A stretch of DNA of 64,000 bases from Halomonas sp. HL-93. Lineage in GTDB: Bacteria > Pseudomonadota > Gammaproteobacteria > Pseudomonadales > Halomonadaceae. A model generated the notes under the pieces. The model did not search any database, was not told where the DNA came from, and saw nothing but the letters and a program-made list of their open reading frames with translations. Where the stretch lies: NCBI RefSeq assembly GCF_900086985.1, contig NZ_LT593974.1, positions 3,286,001 through 3,350,000 on the forward strand, given 5' to 3'. Both the position numbers and the translations under genes were made by a program. Of this stretch, positions 19,701 to 26,226 are shown in pieces (position 1 is the stretch's first letter; the number at the start of each line of letters is the position of its first letter).

Positions 19701-19808
19701 GCCTTACGCAACGAATCCACCAATGAAAACTTACTGCCCGGCGGTATCGAGATTGTTGAGAGCGGTATCAACTTTGCTTTGAATGACGACGTTGAGGGAG
19801 ACAACTAA
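13704..19808 (+). CDS. Two-partner-secretion exoprotein (TpsA, haemagglutinin-type), paralogue 2
   Basis: 2034 aa. The first ~390 residues are nearly identical to paralogue 1 (same ESPR, signal core, TPS domain and NPNGI), so this is a tandem duplication. After that the proteins diverge: GLUG-type repeat blocks at about 535-760, 910-1085 and 1230-1450, an asparagine/aspartate-rich linker, and MBG-like units at ~1700-1960 (VTADDQRKSEGRSDPELTY). The C-terminus repeats the shared motif GIEIV (2014-2018). The segment encoding ~530-760 (15290-15990) is clearly richer in A/T than its flanks, suggesting a swapped-in piece. No toxin domain or cysteine pair was seen; a large fibrous adhesin is the likely role. 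Its stop overlaps the tpsB start by one base (TAATG). Confidence 0.93.
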   Translation: MNRIYRTVWNAARGQWQVAPENVKRHGKSSASRSHTVGAVASLAVGSILLLPLSALASGLPSGGEIRAGSGDIKQSGNEMRINQDSDRMAIDWDDFSVDEGSRVAFNQPGRDAAALNRVTGDQLSQIRGAIEANGQVFLVNPNGIVFGDTAQVDVGGLVASTLDISPDDFMAGDFTFEGDSSSAIINQGNIRAGDEGYVALIAAEIINEGNISAPRGDVMMGAGSRVTLDMGGPIKIEVEEALLDTYIEQGGAIQADGGRVYLTAKAAGDLAASVINHTGTTQARTLAENEQGEIWLMGDMDNGETQVAGTLDASAPDGGDGGFVETSAAKVSILDEATVTTRADDGQTGEWLIDPQDYTVAEEDGDITGNTLSNNLADNNVTIESVDGGEDGNGDIFVNDEVTWESGNNLTLDAQRDITINEEVDASEGNGGKLSLEYGQDSTDGGSARFTANAPVNLQAGQNFSTQLGSDGEVLDFTVITELGEETGYDDDTLQAMRDDLEGHYALGADIDASDTANWDGGKGWEPVGTAGNSFRGSFDGLGHEISDLSLNRPTEDRVGLFGRSVRSSGDYVFKNLSLVNVDIIGSSYVGSLVGESRNGIIHNSEATGSVKSEGAISGGLVGSLASDSVLQDSHANVNVSGNDFVGGLVAGNVSGAIVRNSYATGKIEGNEFVGGLAGIVQADGSRIENSFATGDVNGESKVGGLAGRVGFSDPPSQSDVEISNSYATGKVTGNSSVGGLLGDINVQDDSIPKIENNFWDVETSAIGSAGDDNFGATGLTSAEMKQVSTFTDAGWDETVWSFGGTHTAGYGLFRPYLTNVTRPDDIPNQTTLFQDGFGTEDQPFTLTDWQQLQNINYNDDVLTGGYYYALENDLDNNTAGYNELASASANGDEGWKPIGDSSASFTGKFDGQSNTLTELIIDRSNQDGVGLFGNTNSATIQNVGKVGGSVAGRNHVGALVGYNDSSTVSGSYATGNVEGSIENVGGLVGHNYKSTVSNSYATGNVEGSTDRVGGLVGYNDNSSTVSNSYATGSVMGSGSGSDVGGLVGKNSVSTVSTSYNVGGLVGSNEGDVNASFWDTETTGQADSAGGTGLSSTEMQNPSTFTDAGWDETVWSFGAGAESPGYGLSRPYLTDVTRDDDIPDQTPLFDNGFGTEDQPFTLTDWQQLQNINDNDDVLTGGYYYALENDLDANTAGYDDLASASANGDEGWNPIGDGSPPDNGPIFTGQFDGGNNTIGDLTIANDRDNLGLFGATTDASISNLILHNPDVSTTGFSYGVGALAGRIQDTTVDNVTVSGDQAEVKGYFETGGLIGSANESSINNSASAASVTGDPESFNAGGLVGYNDQTQIEDSSASGAVSGGAHVGGLAGLNTSDSLIRNSQSTGDVTIPDSANEGTRGYAGGFVGRNEGSIENASASGDVVGLIGDEFEGTDYLGIGSFAGDNAGLIHNADASGAVTVENATGNETQVAEGLLGRNTGLLANGYVTGSNTAYWRQHDNDMGIADQPDDLTLVDSAAIKARLENGIDVDLATTGDSASVDADIGSQGSVDLGDAEQHDAALSLDALNGISLMSEQALRLGNITAADAIAIATATGDLTLTDDITTEATSDQAVVLTAGDNEAPGTATGGDIRYASGDLTTGTGGGTLLYTGSLAGSEDIATLIAQGDFRYNSSATTANYTEALDAERHLIYREQPEVRVSADGKTITYGDDVPSDYDLQNTRGFVNGDDDSILSGTPTWSVEEALSSAGYQNAGDHRIDYDDGLSNALGYAIVTDTTNTGTLAVDPLTLTAAEIGDGESIYGESLTPGDASLGGALTDDDVASTAELTDATRSRSDNVNVGTYDQQADTGTLTGSDAGNYTLDPFTQPDSYVVTPRSVTVTADDQRKSEGRSDPELTYQAENQQPERGLVDGDTLAGELERETGEDIGRYAIQQGGLDNTQNPNYAIDFIEGELAITTRPVPPTPEPQSELEPNANFDAVVNQTLQAASSSEQEEPMALRNESTNENLLPGGIEIVESGINFALNDDVEGDN

Positions 19809-21433
19809 TGCACTATGGTTTACTTACCACTCGCTCGCTGACCGTAACGGCTATGTGCTTGATGGGTTCGTTGTCACTCACCAGCTATGCGCAAACGCCG
19901 CCGGATGCAGGCCGCCTCCTTCGCGACTCACTACCGGAAAGTGACTATCAGCCACGCGAGTCCTCTGTCGATATTAACCTGGAGGGCGCACCGCTGTCAG
20001 AAAGCGATGCCGAGAGTCGCGAGATCCGTATCGACGAGATCACCTTTAGCGGCAATACCGTCTATGATGACGCGACGCTGTTAGCTCAGGTTCAAGACCG
20101 GGTCGGACAACGGCACGACATGGCCGGGCTTCAGCGCATCAGCAATGAGATCAGCCGCTTTTATCGTGACAACGGCTACCCGTTTGCCCAGGCAATGCTG
20201 CCTAAGCAGGATGTCAGCCAGGGAACGCTCGAAATACGTCTGGTAGAGGGCAACTATGGCGAGGTAACGGTCAGTGGCGATGACGACGCGCTGGTCGACG
20301 ATATCTCGCCTTACCTTTCCGAACTTCGCACAGGCGACGTCATTCAAGGCGACAAACTTGAACGCACCGCCCTGCTGCTAGGCGATTTACCGGGGGTCGA
20401 CGCCACCCCAGTCATGCGGCCGGGCGAAGCCTCTGGCACCGGGGACTTGGTCACTGAGGTGTCTGCAGACGATCGCCTGCGCGGCTCTGTGGCCGCGGAT
20501 AATCACGGCAGCCGCTCTTCCGGCGAAGCGCGGGCAACCGTCAGCGTGCAGGCCAACCGACTGTTAAAGGTGGGTGACGAGTTAAGCGTGACCGCCCTCT
20601 ATTCGGAAGAGGATTTATGGCTGGGCCGCTTGGCGTACTCCCTGCCTATTGGTTATCAGGGCTGGCGGGCGGAAGTGTCTTATGCGCGCACCGAGTATGA
20701 TTTGCGCTCGCCGTTCAACGGCTTTACCGGTACGGCGGATACCAGCAACCTGACACTCAGCTACCCACTGATTCGGCAGCAGCAGACCAACCTGACAGCG
20801 TCTTTTGGCGGCGAGTACACGGAGTTGAACGATCGCTTTGAAGGGGTCAGTTACCAGCAACGGTATGGTTATAGTGTGCCGCTTGCGCTTCAGTTTGACC
20901 ACCGTGACTCGCTTGGTCAGGGCGGTGTGACGTTTGGGGAGGCTCGCCTGCAAAGCGGCCAGATCAATAACCAGGCCAATGAACAAGTGGATGGTGGCTA
21001 TACCAAGGCCAATATTAGCCTTTCGCGCTTGCAAAACCTTGGCCAAGGCTTCTCGCTGCTGGCCAGCGGTGAAGTGCAATGGGCAGACTCGCCGCTGGAT
21101 TCTTCACAAGGCATGAGCCTGGGCGGTGCCCGAAGCGTTAGAGCGTATCCACAAGGAGAAATCAGCGGCAGCCGCGTGTGGCTCACCCAGTTGGAAGCCC
21201 GCTATCAAGTCACGCCTGAATTGAGCCCCTATGTTTTCTATGACCATGGAGCTCGCCAAGGGTTTGACGACGAAGCAAGCGAAACCCTGGCAGGCGGCGG
21301 TGTTGGCGTTCGTTACACGCAAGATAACTGGTCACTGGATACGGCAGTGGCAACGCCCACCACTGGTGACGCCGCCTCAGCGGACGAGCACAAAGACCCG
21401 CGCTTTTGGTTGTCAGGGCGTTATAACTTTTGA
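19808..21433 (+). CDS. TpsB outer-membrane transporter (ShlB/FhaC/HecB family)
   Basis: 541 aa. A signal peptide (cleavage near SYAQ, ~29) precedes two POTRA domains (~70-220; IRIDEITFSGNTVYDDATL, and a second around VEGNYGEVTVSGDD). A 16-strand barrel fills the rest. The conserved barrel-loop motif appears as LGGARSVRAYPQGE (VRGY/F-type), and the chain ends in Phe (SGRYNF), as required for Bam-dependent insertion. It secretes TpsA proteins across the outer membrane without ATP. The TAATG overlap with paralogue 2 implies translational coupling. One transporter for two paralogous substrates fits their identical TPS domains. Confidence 0.95.
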   Translation: MHYGLLTTRSLTVTAMCLMGSLSLTSYAQTPPDAGRLLRDSLPESDYQPRESSVDINLEGAPLSESDAESREIRIDEITFSGNTVYDDATLLAQVQDRVGQRHDMAGLQRISNEISRFYRDNGYPFAQAMLPKQDVSQGTLEIRLVEGNYGEVTVSGDDDALVDDISPYLSELRTGDVIQGDKLERTALLLGDLPGVDATPVMRPGEASGTGDLVTEVSADDRLRGSVAADNHGSRSSGEARATVSVQANRLLKVGDELSVTALYSEEDLWLGRLAYSLPIGYQGWRAEVSYARTEYDLRSPFNGFTGTADTSNLTLSYPLIRQQQTNLTASFGGEYTELNDRFEGVSYQQRYGYSVPLALQFDHRDSLGQGGVTFGEARLQSGQINNQANEQVDGGYTKANISLSRLQNLGQGFSLLASGEVQWADSPLDSSQGMSLGGARSVRAYPQGEISGSRVWLTQLEARYQVTPELSPYVFYDHGARQGFDDEASETLAGGGVGVRYTQDNWSLDTAVATPTTGDAASADEHKDPRFWLSGRYNF

Positions 21434-21439
21434 GCGAAG

Positions 21440-21470
21440 CACATGGCGGCATAGTAGAAGCCGCCATGTG
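21440..21470 (+). terminator. Hairpin terminator between tpsB and the convergent hydrolase gene
   Basis: CACATGGCGGC (21440-21450) pairs perfectly with GCCGCCATGTG (21460-21470) over 11 bp with a 9-base loop. The T-run on the plus side is weak (GGTTCTT). It lies just after the tpsB stop and before the convergent gene end at 21521, so it may serve both directions. Confidence 0.65.
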
Positions 21471-21520
21471 CCTGGTTCTTGATAGCGTTGGCACTATTCT
21501 TACTGGCTCCAAGGTATCAC

Positions 21521-22429
21521 TTAATCCCAGGCGGCGCCTGCCAGGGCATCCAGAGGAATCTTGAGATAGCGTTTGCCGTTGGCTTCGGGCTCGGGCAGTC
21601 GCCCGCCGCGGGTATTCACCTGCAGTGCGTGAAGAATCAGCTTGGGCATCGGCAGTTCGCTATCGCGCTGGTGGCGAAGCGCCACGTAGTCGCCTTCGCT
21701 TTTACCCACCAGGTGTGGGTTGTGCGCCTGCTGCTCGGCGACGCTGCTTTGCCACTGGGGCTCGCGGCCATCCGGCATGTAGTCGTGGCCGGTGAACAGG
21801 CGCGTGTCGTCGGGCAGCGTGAGGATTTGCTGGATGGAGTGCCATAAGGCCTTGGCATCGCCGCCGGGGAAGTCCGCCCGTGCGGTACCGAAGTCCGGCT
21901 GGAACAGGGTGTCGTGCACGAAGGCACTATCGCCAATCACATAGGTGACTGAGGCCAGCGTGTGGCCCGGCGAGAACATCACCCGGCCACCCAGCTCACC
22001 GATCTGAAAGGTATCACCCTCGGCAAACAGCGTGTCCCACTGGCGGCCGTCGGTTGGCATTTCCGGCCAGTTGTATATCTCCTTCCACAGCGTCTGCACT
22101 TTGGTGACGTGCTGACCAATGGCCGTTGGAGCGCCGGTTTTTTCTTTCAGGTACTGCGCTGCCGAGAAATGATCGGCATGGGGATGGGTGTCCAGAACCC
22201 AGGCCACCGACAGCCCTTGCTGCTTGATATAAGCCAGCAGGGTGTCAGCGCTAAAGGTGGCCGTCGCGCCGGATTTCTCATCAAAATCCAATACCGGGTC
22301 GATAATCGCGCACTCCTTGGTGGCGGGGTCGCTGACCACGTATTGAATACTAAAGGTGCGCGGATCAAAAAAACCAGCGACGTCCGGCGTGCCTGCACCT
22401 GTGCTTGGGGAAAACGCAAAGGTCCTCAT
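21521..22429 (-). CDS. MBL-fold metallohydrolase, persulfide-dioxygenase-like
   Basis: 302 aa. The metallo-beta-lactamase metal motif reads THPHADH (~82-88), with further ligands in SPGHT and FTGHDY. The start (SIQYVVSDPATKECAIIDPVLDF) is typical of the ETHE1/Blh group that oxidises glutathione persulfide to sulfite during sulfide detoxification. It lacks a rhodanese domain. Length fits the bacterial Blh type rather than glyoxalase II. It stands alone, with a perfect 14-bp palindrome 33 bases upstream of its ATG, suggesting control by a dedicated repressor; BigR/SqrR-type ArsR proteins regulate such enzymes in other bacteria. Assignment to persulfide dioxygenase is likely but not proven. Confidence 0.85.
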   Translation of the reverse strand: MRTFAFSPSTGAGTPDVAGFFDPRTFSIQYVVSDPATKECAIIDPVLDFDEKSGATATFSADTLLAYIKQQGLSVAWVLDTHPHADHFSAAQYLKEKTGAPTAIGQHVTKVQTLWKEIYNWPEMPTDGRQWDTLFAEGDTFQIGELGGRVMFSPGHTLASVTYVIGDSAFVHDTLFQPDFGTARADFPGGDAKALWHSIQQILTLPDDTRLFTGHDYMPDGREPQWQSSVAEQQAHNPHLVGKSEGDYVALRHQRDSELPMPKLILHALQVNTRGGRLPEPEANGKRYLKIPLDALAGAAWD

Positions 22430-22461
22430 GCTTATATCCTCAATATTGACGCTATAAAATA

Positions 22462-22475
22462 ATGGTTATAACCAT
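22462..22475. promoter_or_regulatory. Perfect 14-bp palindrome, candidate operator
   Basis: ATGGTTATAACCAT is its own reverse complement and lies 33-46 bases upstream of the start codon of the persulfide-dioxygenase-like gene, inside an A/T-rich stretch that should contain its promoter. This is the position expected for a repressor site. Confidence 0.5.
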
Positions 22476-22508
22476 AGCTGATTAAAGAATATAAGCAACA
22501 GCCACTTA

Positions 22509-22727
22509 TTAAAAGGCCTTCTCCAGCGCAAAACGCGGCTGGTTGTAGCCCTCTCTAATCACATTTTCAGTGAACATCTCAAGCGGGCGCACCCAGAGGC
22601 CGTAGTCGCCGTAGAGGGCGCGATAGACCACCAGAGGTTCCTCGGTTTCGCTGTGCTGGGCGGTACCGAGTACTTCGTAAAGGCTACCTTTGTAATGGCG
22701 ATAAATACCGGGGGTAGGAACGATCAT
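22509..22727 (-). CDS. DUF1653-family small protein
   Basis: 72 aa. It matches the short DUF1653 pattern throughout: GIYRHYKGSLYEVLG, HSETEEPLVVYRALYGDYG and LWVRPLEMFTENV. Function is unknown; the fold is a small beta barrel. The start at 22725-22727 overlaps the tcdA stop by 3 bases (TTATGA), so it is translated from the same message. A longer upstream frame exists on paper but would lie inside tcdA, and the family begins at this ATG. Confidence 0.88.
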   Translation of the reverse strand: MIVPTPGIYRHYKGSLYEVLGTAQHSETEEPLVVYRALYGDYGLWVRPLEMFTENVIREGYNQPRFALEKAF

Positions 22728-23539
22728 AAGGCTTCCTTTTGCTTGGCGGGCTGGGCGGCTTTTTTGGCGAGCCGCTCTAGCACCTTTGAAGCGGCGACAA
22801 AACCAAAGGTGCCGGTTAAAAAGGTGGCAGCGCCAAAACCCGAGGCACAGTCCAACCGGGTGACATCGCCGCTGCCGGGCTTCTGCAGGCAAACTTCACC
22901 GTCGCCGCTGGGGTAGACCAACTGCTCGTCAGAATAGACGCACTCGACCGAGAAGCGCCGCTTGGGGTTGCGGGAAAAGCCGTAATCACGGCGCAGCCGC
23001 GAGCGCACTTTGGATAACAGCGGGTCGTGCTCGGTGCGGGTGAGATCCGCTACCTGAATGCGCGTAGGGTCGGTTTGCCCACCGGCAGCCCCCGTTACGG
23101 TAATGGGAATTTTGCGCCTTTTACACCAGGCGATCAGCGCTGCCTTGGCGACCACGCTGTCGATGGCATCCACCACGTGGTCGACGTCGGCGGGGATGCG
23201 CTCGGCGAGGTTGGTGGGCGTCACAAAGGCGGTATCGGCAACGATCTCAATCTCTGGGGCAATCAAACGGCAACGCTCGGCCAGTACATCGACCTTGGGC
23301 TGGCCAATGGTGTCATCCAGTGCATGGAGCTGTCGGTTGACGTTGGACACGCAGACATCATCCAAGTCGATCAGCGTCAGTTTGCCGATGCCCGAGCGCG
23401 CCAGCGCCTCGACCGTCCAGCTCCCCACGCCCCCAACGCCGACCACCACCACATGGGCATGACGAAAGGCGTCCGCGGCACGCTGCCCATAGAGGCGGCG
23501 AATCCCGCCAAAGCGAAAATCGTAATCCGCAGACGACAT
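22724..23539 (-). CDS. tcdA: tRNA threonylcarbamoyladenosine dehydratase TcdA (CsdL)
   Basis: 271 aa, close to the 268 of E. coli. It is an E1/MoeB/ThiF-fold protein: the nucleotide loop is VVVGVGGVGSWTVEALARSG, followed by LIDLDDVCVSNVNRQ. It cyclises t6A37 of ANN-decoding tRNAs to ct6A, using ATP. A hydrophobic C-terminal helix (GFGAATFLTGTFGFVAASK) is also typical. Start chosen at MSSADYDFRFGG, with CAGGAG upstream; the frame is open further upstream but that part overlaps truC. The gene follows truC at 14 bp and is coupled to the DUF1653 gene, forming a small RNA-modification operon. Confidence 0.94.
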   Translation of the reverse strand: MSSADYDFRFGGIRRLYGQRAADAFRHAHVVVVGVGGVGSWTVEALARSGIGKLTLIDLDDVCVSNVNRQLHALDDTIGQPKVDVLAERCRLIAPEIEIVADTAFVTPTNLAERIPADVDHVVDAIDSVVAKAALIAWCKRRKIPITVTGAAGGQTDPTRIQVADLTRTEHDPLLSKVRSRLRRDYGFSRNPKRRFSVECVYSDEQLVYPSGDGEVCLQKPGSGDVTRLDCASGFGAATFLTGTFGFVAASKVLERLAKKAAQPAKQKEAL

Positions 23540-23553
23540 AGAGGCTCCTGTAC

Positions 23554-24324
23554 TCAGGTTAAAAGGGCGGATGGTGTACCGATGGGCGGGGTGCGCACGC
23601 TGTCCAGCGGCAAATGACCGGACCAGCCGAGATGATCGAACAGCGCCACCATGGTGTCGTCCAGCGCGCAACTAAGTTGGATGCGCTTGTCGAACAGCGG
23701 ATGGTCAAAGGCCAGATAAGTGGCCGCCATCAGTAACCGAGGGGCGCTAAGCTGCTCTGCAAAAAAGTGGTTATGCACGCTCTTGCCGTGCTTGGCATCT
23801 CCAATGATGGGGTAGCCCCGCCGTGAAAGGTGGCGACGAATCTGATGGCGTCGCCCGGTCAGCGGGCGCGCTTCCACCAGCGAGTAGCGTGCCACCGGGT
23901 AGCGATCGACCTGCACCGGCAGCTCGACGCTATCCAAGCGGCGGATGTCGGTCATCGCTGGCATGGCGGGCATTTCCGCCTTGGGCCGTGTGCCGTCCTC
24001 TTCGCGCAGCGGGTAGTCCAGGCGTGCTTGCTCAGGGGCTTTGCCGCGGACTACCGCCAGGTAGCGCTTGTCTACCTGGCGTTCGCTGAACGCGTCGCTC
24101 AGCAGAGCAGCGACTTCAGAGGACAAGCCAAACACCATCACACCCGAGGTAGGCCGATCTAATCGATGCACCGGGTACACCCGTTTGCCGATTTGATTGC
24201 GCAACCGCTGAAGCAAAAATTCGGTTTCACCACGCGCCAGCGCCGAGCGATGCACCAAAAGCCCTGAGGGCTTATGCACTGCAACGAGATGCTCATCCTG
24301 ATAGAGGATGTTGAGTGGCGTCAT
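23554..24324 (-). CDS. truC: tRNA pseudouridine(65) synthase TruC
   Basis: 256 aa RluA/RsuA-superfamily enzyme without an S4 domain. The catalytic motif is HRLDRPTSGVMVF (the Asp is the nucleophile). The C-terminal RHQIRRHL and RLLMAATYLAFDHPL blocks complete the fold. Length and short N-terminus (PLNILYQDEHLVAVHKPSGLLVH) match TruC, which modifies U65 of certain tRNAs. It is followed at 14 bp by tcdA, so both act on tRNA in one transcript. A neighbouring function such as RluA/RluC is less likely because the S4 domain is absent. Confidence 0.88.
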   Translation of the reverse strand: MTPLNILYQDEHLVAVHKPSGLLVHRSALARGETEFLLQRLRNQIGKRVYPVHRLDRPTSGVMVFGLSSEVAALLSDAFSERQVDKRYLAVVRGKAPEQARLDYPLREEDGTRPKAEMPAMPAMTDIRRLDSVELPVQVDRYPVARYSLVEARPLTGRRHQIRRHLSRRGYPIIGDAKHGKSVHNHFFAEQLSAPRLLMAATYLAFDHPLFDKRIQLSCALDDTMVALFDHLGWSGHLPLDSVRTPPIGTPSALLT

Positions 24325-24568
24325 AGCGATCCTCGCTAAAAATCTGGCGACAAAGACTGTCTATAAAACATTGAACAAATCAGGCCGCTATTGTCGCGGC
24401 TTGGCGGGTTAATGTCATCTCTCGTGATATCTGGGCCACGGATCGCCCCAACACTCAACGCCATGGTGTGTGACCGGCAGTTGGTGTTGGCGGGTTAGCC
24501 AGCGGCGAACTACTTTGAAGGAGTACTTAAACAAAAGTTTTCCACGGATAAGGAAAGGAGACATCAAC

Positions 24569-25129
24569 ATGCGCTATATGACATCGCTCGGTTGTATCAC
24601 TGCTTCACTGCTGCTTGCAGCCTCGGTGCAAGCAGATGACAGTATGGAGGTTGAGATACATAAAGTGAGTGCCGATGGCGTTGAGGAATCTATCGGCAGC
24701 ATTAAACTGGAGGATAGCGAGCACGGCCTGCTGTTAACGCCTGACCTTAGCGACCTGGACGCCGGTGTGTATGGCTTTCATGTGCATAAGAACCCAAGCT
24801 GCGAGCCTCAGGAAAATGATAGCGGCCACATGACCGCCGCGCTTTATGCCGGAGGCCACTACGACCCAGAAGAAACAGACAGCCATGAAGGACCTTACGG
24901 CGAAGGCCATTTGGGTGATTTGCCAGTACTCACCGTAGATGAAGACGGCAATGCGACCCTTCCTGTGCTCGCCCCTCGTCTTACCCTGGACGATATAGAA
25001 GGACGCAGCATTATGATTCATGAGGGTGGAGACAACTACTCGGATGACCCCAAAGAGCTTGGCGGTGGTGGCAGCCGCATGGCATGCGGCATAGTGGAGT
25101 CATCAGAGTCCTCTGATGATGAAGAGTAA
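24569..25129 (+). CDS. sodC: Periplasmic Cu,Zn superoxide dismutase
   Basis: 186 aa. A signal peptide ends near VQA-DD (~22). Metal-binding histidines are in [26 protein letters not shown] and [10 protein letters not shown]; the disulfide cysteines are in the first motif and near MACGIV. It converts superoxide in the periplasm. Start chosen at 24569, since AAGGAAAGGAG lies 8 bases upstream; an upstream in-frame ATG at 24470 lacks this and would bury the signal peptide. The tail is acidic ([10 protein letters not shown]), compatible with a halophile. It is a single-gene unit ended by a strong bidirectional hairpin. Confidence 0.95.
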   Translation: MRYMTSLGCITASLLLAASVQADDSMEVEIHKVSADGVEESIGSIKLEDSEHGLLLTPDLSDLDAGVYGFHVHKNPSCEPQENDSGHMTAALYAGGHYDPEETDSHEGPYGEGHLGDLPVLTVDEDGNATLPVLAPRLTLDDIEGRSIMIHEGGDNYSDDPKELGGGGSRMACGIVESSESSDDEE

Positions 25130-25140
25130 AGCTTAAAATA

Positions 25141-25168
25141 AAACGGGCAGCCCATTGGCTGCCCGTTT
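25141..25168. terminator. Bidirectional terminator between sodC and bfr
   Basis: AAACGGGCAGCC (25141-25152) and GGCTGCCCGTTT (25157-25168) form a perfect 12-bp stem around CATT. A/T-rich flanks on both sides fit termination of the two convergent genes. Confidence 0.88.
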
Positions 25169-25196
25169 ACGTTGTAAGATAAGCTGGCTAAAACCT

Positions 25197-25679
25197 TTAC
25201 TCGTCGCCTGCCATCTGCATTTGGCGCTGCATGTAGTTCTGAATACCCACCTTATCGATCAGACCAAGCTCAGTTTCGATATGGTCGATATGATCTTCTT
25301 CGTCGGCGAGCAGATCACGCAGCAAGTCGCGGGTCACGTAATCTTTAACGCTCTCGCAATAGGTAATGGCTTCGATATAGTCATTACGGCCATCGTGCTC
25401 GATTTTCAAATCGCTCTCAAGCATCTCCTTGACGTTTTCACCGATGTGCAGCTTGCCCAGATCCTGCAGGTTAGGAATACCTTCGAGAAATAGGATGCGC
25501 TCGATAAGCTTATCAGCATGCTGCATCTCTTCGATGGACTCGTCGTATTCCCATTTGGCGAGCGCCTTCAAGCCCCAATCCTTATACATTTTGGCATGCA
25601 AAAAGTATTGATTGATGGCGACCAGCTCGTTGCCAAGGGCGATATTGAGATGCTGGATTACTTTCGGATCACCTTTCAT
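25197..25679 (-). CDS. bfr: Bacterioferritin
   Basis: 160 aa, four-helix iron-storage subunit that assembles into a 24-mer. The start [12 protein letters not shown] is that of E. coli Bfr. Di-iron ligands are recognisable ([43 protein letters not shown]), as is the inter-subunit haem ligand Met of EEMQHAD. The ribosome site AAGGTGA precedes ATG at 25677-25679; the longer upstream frame is not needed. It lies downstream of bfd on the same strand, a pairing that couples iron storage with iron release. Confidence 0.95.
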   Translation of the reverse strand: MKGDPKVIQHLNIALGNELVAINQYFLHAKMYKDWGLKALAKWEYDESIEEMQHADKLIERILFLEGIPNLQDLGKLHIGENVKEMLESDLKIEHDGRNDYIEAITYCESVKDYVTRDLLRDLLADEEDHIDHIETELGLIDKVGIQNYMQRQMQMAGDE

Positions 25680-25765
25680 GACGTCACCTTTTTCCTGTAA
25701 TGCTGATAGTTTAGCAAACTCTATCAAGCAGTTACGTTAATCAAGGAGTATTAGCCATCAAAGGC

Positions 25766-25791
25766 ATACTCCCAGCGTTAACTGGGAGTAT
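25766..25791 (-). terminator. Hairpin between bfd and bfr
   Basis: ATACTCCCAG (25766-25775) pairs with CTGGGAGTAT (25782-25791), a 10-bp stem with loop CGTTAA. On the minus strand it follows the bfd stop by about 70 bases and could separate bfd from bfr, although the following T-run is short (GCCTTTG). Confidence 0.55.
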
Positions 25792-25861
25792 AGAGATAAG
25801 ACCTAAAAATTCAAGAAAATCATATATTTGCTAACGATAATTCTTACAATATCGATTCGCG

Positions 25862-26068
25862 TCACACGGCGTACGCTAAATCCATATTGGCTTCTAAGCG
25901 AGCCTCATGGACCGCTTCACGAGTGAGGGATTTCGCGAAACAAGCGCATTTGCCGCACTGTGTGGCACAGCCAGTAGCTTCGCGCACTTCCTGCCAGCTG
26001 CGCGCTCCGTCGCTCACCTGCTGGCGAATCTGATGGTCGGTTACTCCCTTGCACACACACACGTACAT
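25862..26068 (-). CDS. bfd: Bacterioferritin-associated ferredoxin
   Basis: 68 aa, containing the [2Fe-2S] ligands CVC (4-6) and CATQCGKC in the Bfd spacing. Bfd reduces the haem of bacterioferritin so that stored iron can leave the shell. The gene lies upstream of bfr on the same strand with a hairpin between them, so the two can be controlled separately. This makes sense because bfd is normally induced by iron shortage and bfr by plenty. A Fur-box-like sequence lies 31 bases upstream of the start. Confidence 0.94.
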   Translation of the reverse strand: MYVCVCKGVTDHQIRQQVSDGARSWQEVREATGCATQCGKCACFAKSLTREAVHEARLEANMDLAYAV

Positions 26069-26098
26069 GGCTGCACCTCATAAAGTCTATGAGATGAA

Positions 26099-26113
26099 TG
26101 TAAATGATTCGCA
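26099..26113 (-). promoter_or_regulatory. Possible Fur box upstream of bfd
   Basis: TGTAAAT-G-ATTCGCA agrees at 10 of 14 positions with the 7-1-7 Fur consensus TGATAAT-N-ATTATCA. Its position, about 30 bases before the bfd start codon, fits repression by Fur. Confidence 0.4.
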
Positions 26114-26226
26114 TACATCTTTGCAAGTAGAAATATATAGCCTTTAGTAGGGATTCGTCTTAAGTAGCTTTAAGGGGTCTATAACCCTTTGTCGTGGGCG
26201 TATTTTTTGCGTGCCTACCCGGAAAA

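Noticed and set aside
8230-19808. Contact-dependent inhibition (CdiA) or polymorphic-toxin reading of the exoproteins
   Set aside because: No VENN-type motif, toxin C-terminus or small immunity gene follows either gene; both end in repeats and a shared short motif.
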